59,403 bases of DNA from contig CASEYC010000010.1 of NCBI GenBank assembly GCA_949292025.1, forward strand, positions 1 through 59,403, read 5' to 3'. Shown here piece after piece: positions 24,536 to 33,533 of this stretch. Numbering within the stretch: position 1 is the stretch's first letter; every line of letters starts with the position of its first letter. The notes under the pieces were generated by a model, which was not told the origin of the DNA, ran no database searches, and worked only from the letters and a program-made list of their open reading frames with translations. A program made the translations under genes and the position numbers. The stretch comes from an uncultured Bacteroides sp. Lineage in GTDB: Bacteria > Bacteroidota > Bacteroidia > Bacteroidales > Bacteroidaceae.

Positions 24536-26395
24536 ATGATACAAAAGTACGCATTATACCTATTTATATATATAGGCTGCACGCTGGCAGCCTGTAGCCA
24601 TCCATCGAATGAAGGTGTGGAAGCCAAACTGACCCAAGCAGAAAATATGATGTATGCCGCCCCGGACAGTGCGCTGCAGCTATTGGAAAACCTACAACCC
24701 CCGAAAGGAAAAGAGCAACGGGCCACATGGGCGTTGCTGCTGGCGCAGGCACGATACAAGAATTATATTAAACAGACTGATTCGCTTGTAAATACAGCAT
24801 ACGATTTCTTTAAAGATGCCGATAATCCAGCATTCAAAGCATTGGCTTTATACATAAAAGGCGGAATAAAGTATGAGGAAGGAGCCATAGAAGAAGCCCA
24901 AAATCTCTATCTAAAAGCCAAAGATGAGTCTGACAGGACACAAGACACCCAGATAAAATACTTGATTAATATAAACTTAGGAAATATGTATGCTTTCCGT
25001 AGTTTAAAGGAACAAGCATTAGCCGCATACAATGATGCCTACCACTATGCCACCATGTTGCAAAATACGGATTACACCACATCGGCTTTAATAGGCTTGG
25101 CACGCACGTATAGCATAGAGCCAGCTGATTACTCAAAGGCTATATCATCCTATAAAGAAGCTGCCCTGTTGGCTGAAAAAACTTCAAACAATCTCAAGAA
25201 AGGAAGCATAATTGGAGAACTTGCACATATATATGGGGAAATGAGAGACTTTAAGACAGCTTTAGGCTTTGCCAAGGAAGGATTAAAACTGCAAGAAGAA
25301 AGCCACACGATTTCCTCTAACGACTATCTGAATCTGGGAATCATATATAAAGAAATGGATGAAATGGACTCTGCATATCACTACCTGCAAAAGACTGTTG
25401 CCGCCACAAATAATATACGTGTGAAAGGGGATGCCTACAGGCACATGTATGAAATAAACAAACAGAAGAAATTTTATAGCCAAGCATTATATTGCTGTGA
25501 GCAATATTTAATGTGCGTAGATTCTATCCTAAACAAAGACAAAAGGCATGAATTAGCCGAGATGCAAGCCAAATACGACCAGCAAAAAATCATCATCGAA
25601 CGGAACGAACTGCAATTAAAAGAAGAACGTATAACACGTAATTACCTATTTATATGCATAATCATAGCCCTAATAGCAGGATTTATCATAGGCATATATC
25701 AACGAGTTTTGGTTAAAAAAGAGAGGCTGCTGAAAAAACAGGAGGATGCAATGCAACAAGCCAAACTAAGAATAAATGAAAATGAGATTATAATCGAACG
25801 AAACAAACTGAAAATAGCAGAACTGGACTTACAAATTAAAACCAGCAATGAAATAAAAGAGCTTCTGGAAGAACAACGAAGAGCACAAAAAAAAATGCAG
25901 CAACAGAATCAGTCATTAACAGAGGAGAACATCTTGTTACAAAGAAAAATTGAACAATACTCTCTTGCCAATGAGACGCATTCTGAAACATTACAAGAAC
26001 TCAATAAATTAATGATGCGCAATAAGAATCTTCATGAACGGGAACGTTTCTTAAGCGAATGTTTGGTAAAAACAAATCCCATATTAAACAAAGTAAAAAC
26101 CAAGCATACTTACATAGAAGATATACAATGGAAACAATTAATAGAAGAACTAAATCTCATCTTTGACAATTATATTGAAAGGCTCCTGAAATTAGCTCCA
26201 TCAATCAGTGAACGTGAATTACACTTAAGTTGCTTAATCAAATTAAAGATGTCCAATATAGACATGGCAGACGCATTAGGAATATCCCCTTCATCTGTCG
26301 CAAAACTAAAACAACGATTGAAGGACAGGCTCTCAACTGAAATACCATCTTTTGACAAAAATATGATGTTGGATATGTGGCTATGGGATTTTTAA
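24536..26395 (+). CDS. Membrane-anchored TPR regulator with C-terminal HTH
   Basis: 619 aa. The N-terminus looks like a lipoprotein signal (lipobox LAAC, C near residue 20). TPR-like helices fill about 30-330, a membrane helix lies at about 370-392, a long coiled coil (about 395-520) follows, and the C-terminus (about 555-619) has a LuxR/GerE-like HTH (NIDMADALGISPSSVAKLKQRLKDRL). The layout implies a periplasmic TPR sensor linked through the membrane to a cytoplasmic DNA-binding domain. It is divergent from the peptide locus and precedes a DUF3244 gene, so it may sense the peptide or its export. The gene is strikingly A-rich compared with its neighbours, a sign of transfer. Confidence 0.8.
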   Translation: MIQKYALYLFIYIGCTLAACSHPSNEGVEAKLTQAENMMYAAPDSALQLLENLQPPKGKEQRATWALLLAQARYKNYIKQTDSLVNTAYDFFKDADNPAFKALALYIKGGIKYEEGAIEEAQNLYLKAKDESDRTQDTQIKYLININLGNMYAFRSLKEQALAAYNDAYHYATMLQNTDYTTSALIGLARTYSIEPADYSKAISSYKEAALLAEKTSNNLKKGSIIGELAHIYGEMRDFKTALGFAKEGLKLQEESHTISSNDYLNLGIIYKEMDEMDSAYHYLQKTVAATNNIRVKGDAYRHMYEINKQKKFYSQALYCCEQYLMCVDSILNKDKRHELAEMQAKYDQQKIIIERNELQLKEERITRNYLFICIIIALIAGFIIGIYQRVLVKKERLLKKQEDAMQQAKLRINENEIIIERNKLKIAELDLQIKTSNEIKELLEEQRRAQKKMQQQNQSLTEENILLQRKIEQYSLANETHSETLQELNKLMMRNKNLHERERFLSECLVKTNPILNKVKTKHTYIEDIQWKQLIEELNLIFDNYIERLLKLAPSISERELHLSCLIKLKMSNIDMADALGISPSSVAKLKQRLKDRLSTEIPSFDKNMMLDMWLWDF

Positions 26396-26519
26396 GAATA
26401 GGGTTGTCCATCTCCACCGATTAGCCGTTTTTATATACAACTAAAAGCCAATAACTTATCGCGCCGAAAGTTCCGATCTTTGTCCATGCGGTATCCATCT
26501 AATGAAGTAAATTACGAAC

Positions 26520-26527
26520 TACCTTTG
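26520..26527 (+). promoter_or_regulatory. -7 box of the DUF3244 gene
   Basis: TACCTTTG, 30 bases before the ATG. The 160-base gap after the TPR gene also holds GTCCAT/TCCGAT-like words that loosely resemble the precursor motif, too degenerate to call. Confidence 0.55.
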
Positions 26528-26557
26528 CACTATAAATCAAAATAAAACTATAATGTT

Positions 26558-26992
26558 ATGGACACGAAAAAAAGAAAAGAACTGCGACTGGTATTATTAA
26601 TCGGTCTAATCCTAGGCTTATCGTTAAGCCCCAATCTTGCCTCACGAGCCGTTTCCACAGGAGAAGAGACTGATACTACAGAAACAGAAAGTGTAGTCAT
26701 TGATCTCTATGGCCGTTGGAAGGAAGATTTAATTGATGACCGATCAAACAATCTCCCCATCACCGCCTACATCGAGTCCTCCATCCTCTACATCCAGAAC
26801 GACAAACCCGCAGGCAGCCTGGACATCGCCATCGTCAGCGAGAAGTCCGGTCGCGTGGTATGGAACCAAGTCTACCCGGAAGCCGCCACCTCACTGGTGG
26901 CCATCCCGCTGGACGCACTGCCCGCCGGTGAATACAGCCTGCAAGTGGTGAACGAATGGGGCGGCTACGTGTGCGGCTCCTTCCGGAAATAG
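26558..26992 (+). CDS. DUF3244-family secreted protein
   Basis: 144 aa. Signal peptide or membrane anchor at about 9-30 (LLIGLILGLSLSPN), an acidic linker (TEETDTTETES-like), then a compact beta-rich domain of about 90 residues ending with GEYSLQVVNEWGGYVCGSF. This is the DUF3244 fold seen in Bacteroidales secreted proteins, similar to the end domains of Por-type secreted proteins. Function unknown. It is commonly next to TPR regulators of the type upstream. The second half of the gene is GC-rich while the first half is AT-rich, suggesting a mosaic. Confidence 0.7.
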   Translation: MDTKKRKELRLVLLIGLILGLSLSPNLASRAVSTGEETDTTETESVVIDLYGRWKEDLIDDRSNNLPITAYIESSILYIQNDKPAGSLDIAIVSEKSGRVVWNQVYPEAATSLVAIPLDALPAGEYSLQVVNEWGGYVCGSFRK

Positions 26993-27017
26993 AAGTAACC
27001 TGAAAAATCATACAACC

Positions 27018-27263
27018 ATGATACATATCGACCTGCAGAAAATCATCCACATTGATTACTTGATCCATATTCGCCGGACAGGCACCCCGGCAGAGTTTGC
27101 CCGCAAAGTAGGGATGTCGCGCTCCACACTGTTTGAGTATATCGCTTATATGCGCGATGAGCTACAGGTGTGCATCGCCTACAACCGTTATGCCTCCACG
27201 TATTATTACGAAGGGGCTGACCTCTATACCGCCCTGGGCAACAAACTGAGCAAAAAGAACTGA
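27018..27263 (+). CDS. Small HTH DNA-binding protein
   Basis: 81 aa. The central part (about 22-60: GTPAEFARKVGMSRSTLFEYIAYMRDEL) is a clear helix-turn-helix; the C-terminal 20 residues are aromatic (YNRYASTYYYEG). No other domain. It follows the DUF3244 gene by 25 bases on the same strand, so it probably shares its transcript. Similar small HTH proteins sit beside rSAM-peptide loci in Bacteroidales as far as I recall, which would make it a local regulator. Confidence 0.7.
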   Translation: MIHIDLQKIIHIDYLIHIRRTGTPAEFARKVGMSRSTLFEYIAYMRDELQVCIAYNRYASTYYYEGADLYTALGNKLSKKN

Positions 27264-27316
27264 TAGCCCGACACTATGCCCCGTGCAACAGCGGCGCGAA
27301 GAACGGCTCCCGTCCC

Positions 27317-28600
27317 TCAAGGCTTCAGGCAGCCGATGGGTACGACGTAGACCCCGTCTTCGGGACGGCGGTAGGCATATTCGCCGGCAGCGGTCAGAAT
27401 CATCCGGAACGCCGGAGCTTTCATCCGGGCCGTGTCAATCTGGGCCGCCAATGCGTGCAGGGTTTCCGCGCCGTCATTGATCAGCGACTGCCCGCCCAGT
27501 TTTATTTCAACCAACCCGTACTGACCATTGCGCAGATGTACCACCGCATCACACTCCAGACCGCTCTTGTCCCGATAATGATAGACCTTGCCGCCGAGGG
27601 CCTCGGCAAAGACCCGCAGGTCCCGCACGCACATCGCCTCAAAGAAGAAGCCCATCGTGTTCAGGTCGCCCATCAGGTCGGCAGGTCCCAATCCCAAAGC
27701 CGCCGTGGCGATGGAGGGATCCACGAAATACCGGGTGTCGGTCGTGCGGATGGCGGTCTTCGAACGCAGGTTGGGATTCCAGGCCGGCATATCCTCCACC
27801 ACAAAAATCTTGCGCAACGCCTCCAAGTAGGAAGCGATGGTATCATCGCCGAGCGTGGCGGCATCATTGCTCTTCAGGTCTTCGCGCAGCGTCGCCACGG
27901 ATGCCTGTGTGCCCTGATGGCGCGCATAGGCCCGCATCAGGCGTTGCACCCGTTCCGAAGCCCGCTTCACCCCATCGACCCGCGTGACATCCTCCTTGGT
28001 CACCGCATCATAGTAATCGAATGCCTGTTCCAAGGCTGCCTCTTCGGGCAGCCCCACGGCCATCGGCCAGCCTCCGCGGCAAATCAGGAAAGCAATGTCC
28101 TGCAGCTTCAGCAGATTCTTCGCCAACAGCTTGTCCGGGGCGGCAAACAACGCACCCAAGCTGACCGTGCCGTTCGACTCGCCGGACTCGAACAGGGTCA
28201 TCGGACGCATCGTGAGCCAGGCAAACCGCCCCGTGCCCGAATGCTCCCGTTCCTTCTCCGCCTCGCGGTCGGGCACGGCAGAACCTGTCAGGATAAATTG
28301 CCCCATTTCCCGCCGCCGGTCCACCATATACCGCACCGCATCCCACAACTTCGGGACGGTCTGCCACTCGTCTATCAGCATCGGAACTTCCCCGGACAGA
28401 GCGGTATCCGTGTCGATTTCCAAGAGATTTTTGAACTGCTCCTTCACGTCAGGTCTTGCCAGCAACACCTTGTCGGCCGCTATCTGTTCGGCGGTTGTTG
28501 TCTTTCCACACCACTTGGGACCTTCAATGACCACCGCGCCCTTGGCCTGCAGCTTTTTGAGCAGCAAGCCGTCCATGATTCTCTGCCTGTAGTTTTTCAT
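27317..28600 (-). CDS. AAA_14/DUF4143 ATPase
   Basis: 427 aa. An N-terminal AAA domain with Walker A EGPKWCGKTT (near 23-32) and Walker B VPMLIDEWQ (near 75-83), sensor LTGSAV, then a DUF4143 domain with an end rich in VEIKLGG, which is a PD-(D/E)XK-like signature. Such proteins are abundant in Bacteroides and archaea; their role is unsettled. I chose the ATG at 28600 because the open frame above it runs through promoter and repeats. TATCTTTG lies at 28622-28629 (minus), and four 23-bp direct repeats lie just upstream of that. Confidence 0.85.
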   Translation of the reverse strand: MKNYRQRIMDGLLLKKLQAKGAVVIEGPKWCGKTTTAEQIAADKVLLARPDVKEQFKNLLEIDTDTALSGEVPMLIDEWQTVPKLWDAVRYMVDRRREMGQFILTGSAVPDREAEKEREHSGTGRFAWLTMRPMTLFESGESNGTVSLGALFAAPDKLLAKNLLKLQDIAFLICRGGWPMAVGLPEEAALEQAFDYYDAVTKEDVTRVDGVKRASERVQRLMRAYARHQGTQASVATLREDLKSNDAATLGDDTIASYLEALRKIFVVEDMPAWNPNLRSKTAIRTTDTRYFVDPSIATAALGLGPADLMGDLNTMGFFFEAMCVRDLRVFAEALGGKVYHYRDKSGLECDAVVHLRNGQYGLVEIKLGGQSLINDGAETLHALAAQIDTARMKAPAFRMILTAAGEYAYRRPEDGVYVVPIGCLKP

Positions 28601-28621
28601 TTTCTTCCTTGATTTACAGGG

Positions 28622-28629
28622 CAAAGATA
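28622..28629 (-). promoter_or_regulatory. -7 box of the AAA_14 gene
   Basis: TATCTTTG on the minus strand, 21 bases before the ATG. A TTG on the minus strand inside the first 23-bp repeat, 21 bases further up, can serve as the -33 element. Confidence 0.65.
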
Positions 28630-28645
28630 AGACATTTTCTGCAAA

Positions 28646-28737
28646 TTCGGCAATTTGACGCGGATTTGTTCGGCAATTTGGCGTGAAATCGTTCGGCAAT
28701 TTGGCGCGGATTTGTCCGGCAATTTGGCGGCAACGGG
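28646..28737. repeat. Four tandem 23-bp iterons (TTCGGCAATTTGGCGCGGAT)
   Basis: Units at 28646-28668, 28669-28691, 28692-28714 and 28715-28737 share TTCGGCAATTTG at the start and diverge slightly at the end. They sit directly upstream of the AAA_14 promoter, where iterons could act as operators. Confidence 0.75.
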
Positions 28738-28828
28738 CGCAGGCACGCCCGCCCACGGGCGGAGGTACGCCCAAGCACGGGCAGGGATACCCCCGGACAC
28801 AAGCGGAGGTACCCCTGCCCACGAGCGG
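28732..28828. repeat. GC-rich 22-bp-unit repeat, copy c
   Basis: At least three exact-length 22-bp units (28754-28775, 28776-28797, 28798-28819) starting CACGGGC/CACAAGC, plus partial units on both sides. It fills the gap between the AAA_14 iterons and the stop of the outer-membrane protein gene. Confidence 0.8.
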
Positions 28829-28841
28829 CAATCATGCCGTG

Positions 28842-30461
28842 TCAGAACCGCAACGTCAGCCCGCCCAGGAAGTTTATCCCCTGCGTGGGATAGTACCAGT
28901 CGTAGCGGTAGTCCTTGTCCAGCAGGTTGTCCAGGCGGAGGTAGACGCCGAGGCCGCTGAAGAGGTCGTAGGTGGCGCCGGCGTAGAGGTTGCTGACAGG
29001 GTCGATGTGGTCGCCCTCGCGCTCAATGTGGCGGTAGCCCACGTGGACACGCAGCGGCGCAATGGGGTGCAGCTCCACGCGGAAATCGCCTTCGAAGGAG
29101 GGCTTGAAGGCCAGGACACCAACCAAATCGCCATCGTTCGTGGCAGACCAGTGGCGGTACGTGCCGCGCGCGCTGAAGGTGACGATGTCGCGGTAGCTGT
29201 AGCCCAGTTCGGCACCGACGTAGGCATTCTCCGTGTCCCACGTGGCCAGCGGCAAGGCATCGAACCCTTCGCCCGCCATACCGAGGTAGGTGTCATCCTC
29301 CAGATACTGGTAGCCCCCGAAGACGTGGAGGCCGAAGCCGGAGAGCGTGCCCACGCGGATGCCCACGGCGGCATTGAGCCGTTCGTAGGTGGGTGCCAAT
29401 TGCCCGGCGGGCGAGGCGTAGGGGTTGAGGGCCTCCAGGCGGCGGAAGTCGTTCAGCAGGCGGCCACCCTTGGCCTGGGCGTAGAGCACGACGCGGGCGG
29501 GGAAGGCATACTGCACCTGCACGTCGGGCGAGACGCGCAACTCCTGGCCGAAGCAGAACGTCGGGTCCAGATGCGCCCCGGCTCGGAGCTTCCAGCCACC
29601 CGCCTCGTAGGCGTAATAGGGCGTCAGGGAGAGGGCGGTGTAGTCCTCGTAGAGGTTGTGGCGGTAGACCAGGTTGTCCATGCGCAGGGCCACGCCCACG
29701 GTCTGCCCGCCGCCCAGGCTGCCCCACGCCTCGGCCTCGGTGCGGACGGCCACTTCCTTGGCATCGAGCATATCGTCATCTGCCCCGCGCTGGTAGAGCA
29801 AGAGGTTGGTCTCGGCGCGGAACTGCACGGGCAGGGCCTCGTCCGTGGAAGCCACGCCCACATGCACATCGCCGGAGGTGAATTTCTGCTTGCCGGGCGC
29901 GAGGTCCGGCAGGCGGTTGAAGTTGCGCAGGCCGAAGCGTCCCGCCAGGTTCAGGTCCACGCGATCGAAACGATGCGTGTAGTCCAGGGCGGCACGGGTG
30001 CGGTAGTCGTAGGCATCCCATTTGCCGTAGTCCCCGCCCGCGTCCAGCTTGCCGTCCATGCCCTGCACGCCCACGGTCACGCCGAGGCGGTCGCGAGCGG
30101 AGAGGCGGAAGAGGTAGTCGGCATAGGCGTCGAGGTTGCCCAGGTTGCCGTAGCCCAGGCGGACATAGCCGGGCGTGCCCTGGGGCAGGGTTTCCTTGGC
30201 GGCGAAGGACGGGAGGGTGTCGGCAGGAATCTGCGTGGCGGCCGCGGGGGCGGTGTCATACTCCACGTGCTTGGGGGTGACCTTCGGCTCCTCCACGCGG
30301 GGCAGGACGTTCACCTTGGCGGCGTCCTGGATGAGGGGGGCGTATTCCTGCTCCACCACGACGGTGCGGGTCAGGGCGGTGTCGGGTTGCTGGGTCTGTG
30401 CCGCCAGTCCCATGGGAAGGAAGAGGGCGGCGAGGGAAAGATATCCGAGTTTCATTGTCAT
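28842..30461 (-). CDS. TonB-receptor-like outer-membrane barrel protein
   Basis: 539 aa. Signal peptide (about 1-22, ending GLAAQ), a proline/acid-rich linker containing EQEYAPLIQDAAKV, then a beta-barrel of about 20 amphipathic strands finishing in GGLTLRF, the aromatic end used for barrel assembly. No TonB plug is evident, so it is better called TonB-receptor-like. The ATG at 30455 is an alternative start. It is the last gene of the Nudix-TPR-OMP operon, 7 bases after the big TPR gene. The pair may form an envelope complex; the substrate is unknown. Confidence 0.8.
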   Translation of the reverse strand: MTMKLGYLSLAALFLPMGLAAQTQQPDTALTRTVVVEQEYAPLIQDAAKVNVLPRVEEPKVTPKHVEYDTAPAAATQIPADTLPSFAAKETLPQGTPGYVRLGYGNLGNLDAYADYLFRLSARDRLGVTVGVQGMDGKLDAGGDYGKWDAYDYRTRAALDYTHRFDRVDLNLAGRFGLRNFNRLPDLAPGKQKFTSGDVHVGVASTDEALPVQFRAETNLLLYQRGADDDMLDAKEVAVRTEAEAWGSLGGGQTVGVALRMDNLVYRHNLYEDYTALSLTPYYAYEAGGWKLRAGAHLDPTFCFGQELRVSPDVQVQYAFPARVVLYAQAKGGRLLNDFRRLEALNPYASPAGQLAPTYERLNAAVGIRVGTLSGFGLHVFGGYQYLEDDTYLGMAGEGFDALPLATWDTENAYVGAELGYSYRDIVTFSARGTYRHWSATNDGDLVGVLAFKPSFEGDFRVELHPIAPLRVHVGYRHIEREGDHIDPVSNLYAGATYDLFSGLGVYLRLDNLLDKDYRYDWYYPTQGINFLGGLTLRF

Positions 30462-30468
30462 AGCTTGA

Positions 30469-33400
30469 TTATTTCAGTTTTTCCAAACGTTCTTCTATCA
30501 TCGGGCGTATGTCATCGTCCTCCTGGTAGTTCTGCTGCAGGCTGAGGAGGTACTGGCGGGCATCGAGCTTCTTGTCCTGCGCGGCGTAGACGTCGGACAG
30601 GAGGATGAAGGTGCGGGCCAGCCAATAGGCGTGCGGGGTGCTTTGGTCGATGTAGTCCAAGGCTTCCTGCTCGGCGGCGGCATAGTCGGCGGTGTCATAG
30701 AGGTGCTGGGCCAGGAGATACTTGGCCTCGGCGCCCTGCAGGGTACGGGTGTCCGCGGCCAACGCGCGGAGGTCGGACGTGGCGGCGGTCCAGTCTTCCT
30801 GGGCGATGCAGGCCTTGGCACGGTCATAGAGGGCCTCGGTGCGCAATTCCGGTGTCAGGTTGCTCTCGGCCAGGAGGGCGGTGGCGGCGGAAATGGTGGC
30901 GGCGTGGTCCTGCAAGAGCCAGGAGCAGCGCAGGGCGCCCGTCTGTCCCAGCCGGCGGCGTTCGGGCGTGGTGGCCTTGGCCTGCAACTGGAGGTAGTCG
31001 ACGCGGGCCTCCTCGTATTGCTTGCGGTTGAAGAGCACCTCGCCGCGCATCAGCAATGCCTCCTCGGTATAGGGGCTGTCGGGATACTCCAGCAGCTTGC
31101 CCGCGTGGAGCAAGATGGCGTCCCCGTCGTCCTGCTGGCGGGCGATGGTGCAGAGGTTATAATGTGCGCCCAGGCTGAAGGCGCCGTCGGGATAACTTTG
31201 CAGGTAGCGGGTGAGGCTTTCCTTGGCGGGCACGATGTCGCCCTTCATGTAGATGCGTTCGGCGGCGGCGTAGGTCAGGGAATCCTGTTCGCCGGCCTCA
31301 ATGCGGACTCCGCCGGGAAGCTGCTCCACCAGGCGGGCATAGTCGCTGACGCGGTTAGCCTCGACGTAGATGGACTTCAGGTCGTGCAGGGCGAGGCGGG
31401 CCTCCTCGCTGCCCGGATAGCGGGTGACGACGTAGGTGTATGCCTCGATGGCACGGTCGTAGTCATTGTCCTGGTAATAGAGCAAACCGATTTCCGCAGC
31501 GGCCTTGCGGCTGACGGGACTCTCCGGGTGCTGTTGCAGGAGCTGGCGGAAGGTGGCGATGGCCTGCGCGTTCTGCCCGGCCTGCACGTAGGAGCGGCCT
31601 TTCTCGTAGAGGGCGTCGATGGCGTAGGTGGATTCGGGATATTTCTCGGCCAGGCGGTCCAGGAGGGCCACCTTGCCGGCATAGTCCTTCTGGAGGCCGG
31701 CCACCAACGCCTGCTGGTAGTAGGAATAGTCGCCCGTGGGCTGGCCCATCTTCTCGGCGGTGGCATAATAACGCTTGGCCTCGTCGAAGCGGCGGCCGCG
31801 CAGGCAGCAGTCGCCCAGGCGGTTGTAGGCGTCGGCCAGGGCGGCATGGTTCTCGCCCGTCTCCAGGCGGACGTATTGGGCGAAGCGGTTCTCGGCCTCG
31901 GCGTAGGCCTGCCGGTGGAAGGCGATGTAGCCCAGGTTGTAGTTGGCCAGGGCCACCGTCTCATTGCCACGGGAGGAGGTGGAGAAAATGCCCAGGTAGC
32001 GTTCAAAGTCGGCGGCGGCTTCCGTCATGCGGCCCAGGCGGTAGTAGGATTCGCCGCGCCAGTAGAGGGCATCGGCCTGCTCCTGCGTCCCGCGGGTGCC
32101 GAAGGCATAAGTCGAAACAGGCTCCCAGGCGCGGGTGAAGTAGTCGATGGCCGCAGGGAAGTCGGCATTGGCAAAGGCCTGCGTGCCCAGCTGGAAGAGG
32201 ATGCGGAGCTTGGCCTTCTGTATCATCGGGTCGGGCTGCTTGATGCGCTCGATGGACCGGAGGGCGGCCTCGTAGCTGCGGGTGCTCATGTAGACGTCCA
32301 CCAGGTAGCCGCTGACCTTCGGGGCGTATTGGGATTCGGGAAACTCGTTGAGGAAGTTCTCGAACACGGTGACGGACTCGCCGAAGGCATCGTAGGCCGT
32401 CTCGTGGATGCAGAGGGCGTAGTTGTAGGCGGCCTGCTCCTTGACGGCGCGGTCGGCATCGGACACGGCAGCCTGCTCGAAGGCCATGCGGGCCTTGTTC
32501 TTGTCGCCCAGTTGGAGATAGGCCAGGCCCATGTGGAGGTAGGCGTTCTGCGCCAGGGCATCATTCGCCAGCGTGGCTTCGCCCAAGGCGGCGGGCGCCT
32601 CGGAGTAGACGCCGTTATGGCAATAGGCCAGGCCCAGCATGTAGGCGGCGTCGCGGCGCATACGGTCCTCCGTGCCGTCGCGGTAGGCTTCGAGGGCGGT
32701 CATCGCACCGGGCCAGTCGGCGGCGTGGTAGCGGACGGTGCCCAGGACGCGCTGCATCTCGGCGGCACGTTCTTCATCGGGATAGGCGGAGAGGTAGTTC
32801 TGCGCCACGATTTCGGCCTTGTCGAATTGCTGCTTGGCCAGGTAGATTTCAGCGATGTAATAGGGCACGAGAGCTTGGTACTTCCTGTGGCTTTGCAGGC
32901 CGAGGAAGCCGGGCAGTGCCTCGTCCAGCCGGCCCTGGGTGTAGCGGATGTAGGATATATAATAGGTGCAGTCGCCTTCGTAGCGCGGCGAGGTGGCGCG
33001 CAGGGTCTCGAACCACACGGCGGCCTGGGTGAGGTCGCCCGTCTGGAGGTGGGAGACGGCCAGGCGGTAGGTCATGTCGTCGCGCTCGTCCGTGGAGAGC
33101 CACTCCAGGCGGGTGCCGGAGAAGGCGTCGAGGGCGGCGGCATAGTCCCCGTCGAAGAAACAGGTGGAGGCGATGAGGGCCTGCACGCGGTTGGCGTGGG
33201 GCGTGTCGGGATGCGTGGCGAGGAAGTCGCGCAGGATGTCGGCGGCGCGGAGGTCGCCCAGTTCGTAGGCGGCGCAGGCCAGCATGTATTCGGCCTCGGC
33301 CTGGCGGGTCAGGGCGTTGGCGGACTTGGGTTCGTCAGCGGCCTGGCGCAGATAGGCCTGCAAGGGGGAGAGGGAGGCGGCGTAGGCCTTCTGCGCGAAC

Positions 33401-33531
33401 AGGGCCTTGCCTTCCCGGTAAAAGTCTCGCGGAACGGGCGTCTTGTCGAGACTTTGTGCCCGGCTCGGCGAGGCGGAGACACAGCACAAGGCGGCAAGAC
33501 CCAATATGCGGGTAAGGGTTTTCTTCTTCAT
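30469..33531 (-). CDS. Large periplasmic TPR-repeat protein
   Basis: 1020 aa with a signal peptide (about 1-26) followed by some 20 TPR-type helical pairs across the whole length, with typical A..Y..G...Y..A spacing (for example EARLALHDLKSIYVEAN and NYNLGYIAFHRQAYAEAENRFAQYV). Parts resemble YbgF/BamD-like TPR units. It is a scaffold rather than an enzyme, most likely periplasmic and working with the barrel protein encoded immediately downstream. I chose the ATG at 33531; the open frame begins two codons earlier at TTG. It is separated from the Nudix stop by two bases, so translation may be coupled. Confidence 0.85.
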   Translation of the reverse strand: MKKKTLTRILGLAALCCVSASPSRAQSLDKTPVPRDFYREGKALFAQKAYAASLSPLQAYLRQAADEPKSANALTRQAEAEYMLACAAYELGDLRAADILRDFLATHPDTPHANRVQALIASTCFFDGDYAAALDAFSGTRLEWLSTDERDDMTYRLAVSHLQTGDLTQAAVWFETLRATSPRYEGDCTYYISYIRYTQGRLDEALPGFLGLQSHRKYQALVPYYIAEIYLAKQQFDKAEIVAQNYLSAYPDEERAAEMQRVLGTVRYHAADWPGAMTALEAYRDGTEDRMRRDAAYMLGLAYCHNGVYSEAPAALGEATLANDALAQNAYLHMGLAYLQLGDKNKARMAFEQAAVSDADRAVKEQAAYNYALCIHETAYDAFGESVTVFENFLNEFPESQYAPKVSGYLVDVYMSTRSYEAALRSIERIKQPDPMIQKAKLRILFQLGTQAFANADFPAAIDYFTRAWEPVSTYAFGTRGTQEQADALYWRGESYYRLGRMTEAAADFERYLGIFSTSSRGNETVALANYNLGYIAFHRQAYAEAENRFAQYVRLETGENHAALADAYNRLGDCCLRGRRFDEAKRYYATAEKMGQPTGDYSYYQQALVAGLQKDYAGKVALLDRLAEKYPESTYAIDALYEKGRSYVQAGQNAQAIATFRQLLQQHPESPVSRKAAAEIGLLYYQDNDYDRAIEAYTYVVTRYPGSEEARLALHDLKSIYVEANRVSDYARLVEQLPGGVRIEAGEQDSLTYAAAERIYMKGDIVPAKESLTRYLQSYPDGAFSLGAHYNLCTIARQQDDGDAILLHAGKLLEYPDSPYTEEALLMRGEVLFNRKQYEEARVDYLQLQAKATTPERRRLGQTGALRCSWLLQDHAATISAATALLAESNLTPELRTEALYDRAKACIAQEDWTAATSDLRALAADTRTLQGAEAKYLLAQHLYDTADYAAAEQEALDYIDQSTPHAYWLARTFILLSDVYAAQDKKLDARQYLLSLQQNYQEDDDIRPMIEERLEKLK

Positions 33532-33533
33532 TG

